Shown piece after piece: positions 32,972 to 37,038 of a DNA stretch of 37,038 nucleotides. Each line of letters starts with the position of its first letter. Within the stretch, counting starts at the first letter, position 1. The position numbers were made by a program, and so were the translations under genes. The stretch comes from Gammaproteobacteria bacterium (lineage in GTDB: Bacteria > Pseudomonadota > Gammaproteobacteria > Chromatiales > Chromatiaceae). Location of the stretch: the NCBI GenBank assembly GCA_024206335.1, contig JAAGZL010000274.1:1-37038 (forward strand), in the 5' to 3' direction. The notes beneath the pieces were generated by a model that saw nothing but the letters and a program-made list of their open reading frames with translations, searched no databases and was not told the DNA's origin.

Positions 32972-33579
32972 CCCCAGGGCTGGATCAGATCATGCTGGAT
33001 CTCCAGATGATCCAGCACCCGCGCCACCATGAAGTCCACGATCTGCTCCAGGCTCTGGGGGCGGTTATAGAATCCGGGACTGGCCGGCATGGTCACCACT
33101 CCCAGACGCGCCAGCTTGAGCATATTCTCCAGATGAATGGCGGAGAGCGGGGTCTCACGCACCACCAGGATTAGCCTGCGCTGCTCCTTCAGCATCACAT
33201 CCGCCGCCCGCTCAATCAGATTATTACTGGCACCAGTGGCAATGGCAGAGAGGGTGCCGGCGGTACAGGGGCAGACCACCATGGCCGCCGGTGGATTGGA
33301 GCCACTGGCCACCGGAGCGGTCCACTCCTCCCGGCCAAACAGGTGCAGTTGCCCATCCGCAGCACTGAAACGCTGCGCCAGCATCTCCTCCATCTGAGCG
33401 GTTTCACTGGGCAGTTCGATCCCGGTCTCCATGGGGATCACCATCTCACCCGCCTTGGAGATCATCAGGTAGACCTTGCGGCCATTCTGCAATAACAGCT
33501 CCAGCAGACGCAGACCATAGGCGCTGCCAGAGGCGCCGGTGATGGCGAGGGCAATGGGTTGTTTTGGATCTATCATCAT
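32968..33579 (-). CDS. ubiX: Flavin prenyltransferase UbiX
   Basis: Makes prenylated FMN, the cofactor of the UbiD decarboxylase in ubiquinone synthesis. 203 residues with the flavoprotein start ALAITGASGSAYGLRLLELL, a central AMVVCPCTAGTLSAIATGASNNLIERAADV and the prenyl-donor site VVRETPLSAIHLENMLKLARLG in sense. MPASPGFYNRP is also conserved. A GGGAGCAG site precedes ATG 33579; it overlaps the mpl stop by a few bases, so the two are coupled. Confidence 0.95.
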   Translation of the reverse strand: MMIDPKQPIALAITGASGSAYGLRLLELLLQNGRKVYLMISKAGEMVIPMETGIELPSETAQMEEMLAQRFSAADGQLHLFGREEWTAPVASGSNPPAAMVVCPCTAGTLSAIATGASNNLIERAADVMLKEQRRLILVVRETPLSAIHLENMLKLARLGVVTMPASPGFYNRPQSLEQIVDFMVARVLDHLEIQHDLIQPWG

Positions 33580-34940
33580 CTGCTCCCGCCAAGGGTGTCC
33601 AACAATCGTTGGTGGATATTCCCGAAGCCACCGTTACTCATTACCAGCACATGATCGCCCGGCCTGGCCTCATTTCCAATGACGGCAACAATCGCCGCAA
33701 TGGAATCAAACACCCGCGCCTTGCCATTCAACCCCTGAAACACCCCCTGGGCATCCCACTCCAGTTCAGTTGAGGCATAGACCAGCACCTCATCCGCCAT
33801 CCGCAGCGATGCCGCCAGTTGCTCGGCATGAATCCCCATACGCATGGTGTTAGACCTCGGCTCCAGCACCGCAATGATACGCTCCGCCCCCACCTTGGCA
33901 CGCAGTCCGTTCAGGGTGGTTTCAATGGCGGTGGGATGATGGGCAAAGTCATCATAGATATTCACCCCGGCAACCTCACCCCGCAGTTCCATGCGGCGTT
34001 TTACATTCTTGAATCTGCCCAAGCTCTCTACGGCAATGGCAGGTGGAACACCCGCATGTCTGGCCGCAGCCACTGCGGCCAGGGCGTTGTTGAGGTTGTG
34101 CTGACCATTCAGTTCCCAGCTCACCCTTCCCACCCGTTCCGGTCCCACATGGAGATCAAACTCACTGGCATCTGGGGTGGCGTCTGCCGCACGCCACATG
34201 GCGCTCCCCTCCGGGGCAAACCGCTCTGTCGGGGTCCAGCACCCCATCTCCAGCACATGGTCGATGGCCGGGTCTGCATCGGGCGCAATGATCAGGCCCG
34301 TACCCGGCACCGTGCGCACCAGATGGTGGAACTGGCGCTGAATCATCGCCAGGTCGTCAAAGATATCGGCATGATCAAACTCCAGATTATTCAGTATCAG
34401 GCTGCGCGGCCGGTAGTGCACAAACTTGGAACGCTTATCAAAAAAAGCGGTGTCGTACTCATCCGCCTCCACCACAAAAAACGGGGTGTCACCCAGGCGT
34501 GCCGAGATACCAAAATTTCTGGGGACGCCACCGATGAGAAAACCGGGGGCCATGCCCGCATCTTCCAGGATCCAAGCCAGCAGACTGGCGGTGCTGGTCT
34601 TGCCATGGGTACCGGCCACCGCCAACACCCAACGCCCATGCAGCACATGCTCCGCTAACCACTGGGGGCCGGAGGTGTAACGCATACCCTGGTCCAGCAT
34701 ATACTCCACTGCGGAATTGCCACGGGAGAGGGCGTTTCCCACCACCACGCAGTCCGGCTCCGGTTGCAGATGTGCCGGCTCATACCCCTCCATCAACCGG
34801 ATGCCGGCATCCTCCAGCTGGGTACTCATGGGCGGATAGACCCCGGCATCGGAACCACTCACCTCATGCCCTAGGGAGCGTGCCAGCAGGGCCAGCCCTC
34901 CCATGAATGTGCCGCAGATTCCGAGTATATGTATATGCAT
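33576..34940 (-). CDS. mpl: UDP-N-acetylmuramate:L-alanyl-gamma-D-glutamyl-meso-DAP ligase
   Basis: Murein-recycling ligase that reattaches the tripeptide to UDP-MurNAc. 454 residues; N-terminal ILGICGTFMGGLALLARSLGHEVSGSD, then the ATP loop AGTHGKTST (about 113-121), EADEYDTAFFDKRSKFVHYRP and HNLNNALAAVAAARHAGVP. DDFAHHPTAIETTL is the Mpl/Mur C-terminal motif. The DEYD and TAFFDKRSK block separates Mpl from MurC. Its ATG lies 1 nt after the stop of the membrane-protein gene upstream and it overlaps ubiX downstream. Confidence 0.95.
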   Translation of the reverse strand: MHIHILGICGTFMGGLALLARSLGHEVSGSDAGVYPPMSTQLEDAGIRLMEGYEPAHLQPEPDCVVVGNALSRGNSAVEYMLDQGMRYTSGPQWLAEHVLHGRWVLAVAGTHGKTSTASLLAWILEDAGMAPGFLIGGVPRNFGISARLGDTPFFVVEADEYDTAFFDKRSKFVHYRPRSLILNNLEFDHADIFDDLAMIQRQFHHLVRTVPGTGLIIAPDADPAIDHVLEMGCWTPTERFAPEGSAMWRAADATPDASEFDLHVGPERVGRVSWELNGQHNLNNALAAVAAARHAGVPPAIAVESLGRFKNVKRRMELRGEVAGVNIYDDFAHHPTAIETTLNGLRAKVGAERIIAVLEPRSNTMRMGIHAEQLAASLRMADEVLVYASTELEWDAQGVFQGLNGKARVFDSIAAIVAVIGNEARPGDHVLVMSNGGFGNIHQRLLDTLGGSR

Positions 34941-34941
34941 A

Positions 34942-35457
34942 CTATCCAGCGGGCAGAAACAGCCGCACCAAGGTGTTGATCAACATAAAATAACCCATGG
35001 CAACCAACACACCACTGCTCAGTTGCAGCTTGAAACTATGCCGCAGGATGTGGCCCATGATCACCAGGCTCCACGCCAATAATACAAAAAAGAGCAGTGC
35101 ACCAAAAAACTGACTGGCAGAGTTATCTGGACTCGCATCCAACATCATCTGTATCGGGATAGAGAGCAGGTTAATAAGTACACCGGTTCCAAACAGCGCC
35201 GTGGCGGTCTGCAGCAGCCTGGAGGAGAGACCAGCCAGCCTCAGAAATATCTTCAATAGAACCAGTATCAGGGCTACATCCATCACCCCTATCATCAGAG
35301 CAGGAGCCAGCCCACCTATCTGGCCTATAATCGCTGGAACTCCACTCACAATGGTCGCAAGCAGCATCACCAACATCAGGGCACTGGAGACAGGAATATC
35401 CTGCGGTTTAGCCCGCAGCAGACAGATGTTAAAAAACAGCTCAAACAGTGGCTTCAC
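34942..35457 (-). CDS. YIP1-like polytopic membrane protein, unknown function
   Basis: About 171 residues with four or five hydrophobic segments. It starts MKPLFELFFNICLLRAKPQDIPVSS, a pattern I associate with small Yip1-like membrane proteins, but the match is by eye only. The frame is open from ATG 35520 (192 residues); I prefer GTG 35457 because GGAAG lies 4 nt upstream and the added N-terminus (MKLYRITLDRHYCLQK) would run into the rnd promoter region. It ends 1 nt before mpl starts, so it heads a three-gene run with mpl and ubiX. Confidence 0.65.
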   Translation of the reverse strand: MKPLFELFFNICLLRAKPQDIPVSSALMLVMLLATIVSGVPAIIGQIGGLAPALMIGVMDVALILVLLKIFLRLAGLSSRLLQTATALFGTGVLINLLSIPIQMMLDASPDNSASQFFGALLFFVLLAWSLVIMGHILRHSFKLQLSSGVLVAMGYFMLINTLVRLFLPAG

Positions 35458-35542
35458 AAAACTTCCATATGGTTTCTGCAAACAATAGTGCCGGTCCAAT
35501 GTTATCCTGTACAACTTCATCTACCAAGGATTATAAGATTTC

Positions 35543-36694
35543 ATGCAGGAACTACACATTGAGACCGCCGCACAACTACAAGAACTCTGCAGCAAACTAC
35601 AGGGCAGCAGCTGGCTGGCCCTGGATACCGAGTTTATCCGGGAGAAGACCTACTACCCACACTTCTGCCTGCTGCAGATAAGCAACGGCACGGTGGCCGC
35701 CAGCGTAGATCCACTAGCAATCGACGATCTGGGCGAACTGGCGCAGATTATATATGACGACTCCATCGTCAAGATCTTCCATGCCGGCCGCCAGGACCTG
35801 GAGATATTCCATCAACTCTGGGGCAAGCTGCCACAACCACTATTTGATACCCAACTGGCAGCTACCCTGCTGGGCCTGGGCAGCCAAATCGGATACGGCA
35901 ACCTGGTACAAAAGGTGATCGGAAAAGAGCTGGAAAAGGGACACTCCCGCACCGACTGGTCACGCCGCCCCCTTAGCCAGGATCAACTGCGCTACGCCCT
36001 GGATGATGTGATCTACCTGGGCGACATCTATCTCAACATCACCGATCGACTTGACCAACTAGGACGTAACACCTGGCTGCAGGAGGACTTTAACACCCTC
36101 ACCGATCCGACCACCTACCGCGTAGATCCCCAGGGCATGTGGAAACGCATCAAAGGGAATCAACACCTGAAAGGTGTGCAGCTTGCGGTACTACAAAAGA
36201 TCACGGCCTGGCGCGAACAGCAGGCGGAAAACAGCGATCGCCCACGGCGCTGGATTCTGAAAGATGAGGTGTTGGTAGATCTGGCACGGCGTCAACCGGG
36301 TGATATAAAAGGACTGGAGCGCATACGCGGCCTGGAGGCAGGAAGCATCAAACGTCACGGCGACACCCTGCTCAATCTAATCAAACAGGCCAAGCAACTA
36401 CCCAAGACAGATTGGCCCCAGGCCCATGTACGCGGCCCCAAACTAAACACCAACCAGGAGGCGATCGCAGACCTGCTGCAGTGCTGTCTGCGGCTGATCG
36501 CCGAGCGGGAAGAGATAACCCCAGCCGCCCTGGCCAACCGCAGAGATCTGGAACAGTTGGCAATCGGCAATATGGATTCTGAACTACTCCACGGCTGGCG
36601 CAAGGCCCTGGTTGGGGACGCCATGCTTGAGGTACTGGATGGCCACAGCAGCCCACAACTCGACGCGGGAAGGTTAAGACTTAAACAACACTAG
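35543..36694 (+). CDS. rnd: Ribonuclease D
   Basis: 3'-5' exoribonuclease trimming tRNA and other stable RNA ends. 383 residues; the DEDD catalytic set is visible as LALDTEF (Asp28, Glu30), HAGRQDLEIF (about 80) and YALDDVIYLGDIY (about 155), followed by HRDC-type helices (WREQQAENSDRPRRWILKDEVLVDLA). Length and domain order match E. coli RNase D. An AAGGA lies somewhat far upstream of ATG 35543. Divergent from the membrane-protein gene; it probably needs its own promoter in the short gap. Confidence 0.95.
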   Translation: MQELHIETAAQLQELCSKLQGSSWLALDTEFIREKTYYPHFCLLQISNGTVAASVDPLAIDDLGELAQIIYDDSIVKIFHAGRQDLEIFHQLWGKLPQPLFDTQLAATLLGLGSQIGYGNLVQKVIGKELEKGHSRTDWSRRPLSQDQLRYALDDVIYLGDIYLNITDRLDQLGRNTWLQEDFNTLTDPTTYRVDPQGMWKRIKGNQHLKGVQLAVLQKITAWREQQAENSDRPRRWILKDEVLVDLARRQPGDIKGLERIRGLEAGSIKRHGDTLLNLIKQAKQLPKTDWPQAHVRGPKLNTNQEAIADLLQCCLRLIAEREEITPAALANRRDLEQLAIGNMDSELLHGWRKALVGDAMLEVLDGHSSPQLDAGRLRLKQH

Positions 36695-37038
36695 CCGGCA
36701 TGAACAAATGCTCTAAATCTGGCAACAAAAAAGAGCCTAAAAAATCAAATTAGCCGAAGCACAGTTGTCTTAATTCAGAGACAACTCTCTTTAGCATCCA
36801 GCAGGCTGGCATAGTAGAGTGCGGACTGTAATCCGATAATCTCCTGCCTTTTTCCAACTGAGATAAAGTCTGCATCTCACGCGGACCAACACCAGCCACC
36901 ATACGCTTCCAGCCAAGGAGAGCGAAGCGAAGGCTGGTAGACCCCGGTAGCCGTGAGGCCGCACTGCTTACCCGGCGTGCGTAGCGCCAGAGGGGAAGCA
37001 AAGTAGGCATCTGAACACGGCGTCAAGTCATCTCGGGA
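36695..37038. other. unassigned tail downstream of rnd
   Basis: A minus-strand frame (36750-37010, 86 residues, Arg/Ser-rich) lacks a ribosome site and a recognisable family. The stretch has a hairpin CCAGCC (36909-36914) / GGCTGG (36932-36937) and a GC-rich end unlike the AT-rich sequence just after rnd. It could be the edge of a repeated or mobile sequence continuing past the window. Confidence 0.4.

Noticed and set aside
36821-36835. tRNA-Tyr anticodon-arm-like sequence (GCGGACTGTAATCCG)
   Set aside because: One base short in the loop and no D-arm, T-arm or acceptor stem around it.

Overview
The window looks like a gammaproteobacterial chromosome, probably a respiratory, sulfur-oxidiser-like (Chromatiales-type) lineage. 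That placement is an inference from gene content: argC/hemJ/erpA neighbourhood, hemL, UbiX, Mpl, RNase D, a respiratory formate dehydrogenase and a strong sigma-54 signature. No rRNA, tRNA, CRISPR array or intact insertion sequence was recognised.

Left part (1-9225): the 5' portion of argC (minus, running off the window), a ClC-type chloride transporter, a DUF4126 membrane protein and hemJ. An AT-rich accessory islet (about 3742-5129) follows; it holds an EAL-domain pseudogene broken by a ~229-bp insert, plus a cluster of nested palindromes. Next come an A-type Fe-S carrier (ErpA-like) with a Fur-box-like site upstream, a DUF5063 protein, and a thiD-thiE-hemL run.

Centre (9372-28247): a formate dehydrogenase (FDH) and Mo/W-cofactor regulon. 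A minus-strand operon runs DUF3305 - DUF3306 - polyferredoxin - TorD-like chaperone - small Tat protein - FdhA (Cys form) - FdhB - small membrane-anchored protein - HybA - HybB. The usual FdnI-type diheme cytochrome b subunit is absent and a hydrogenase-2-type HybA/HybB electron-transfer module takes its place. Diverging from it are fdhD and a one-component HTH/periplasmic-binding-like regulator. A sigma-54-dependent response regulator faces back, and a plus-strand operon tupA-tupB-tupC-mobA-moeA encodes tungstate uptake and cofactor maturation. I find three sigma-54 (-24/-12) promoter matches, one each upstream of the FDH operon, fdhD and tupA, with the NtrC-type activator encoded between them. 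The simplest reading is a self-contained, sigma-54-controlled, probably tungsten-capable formate respiration island.

Right part (28339-37038): an EF-G-like paralogue, a DUF465 protein, a DedA-PAP2-LssY fusion membrane protein, ubiX and mpl (overlapping), a YIP1-like membrane protein, divergent rnd, and an unassigned tail.
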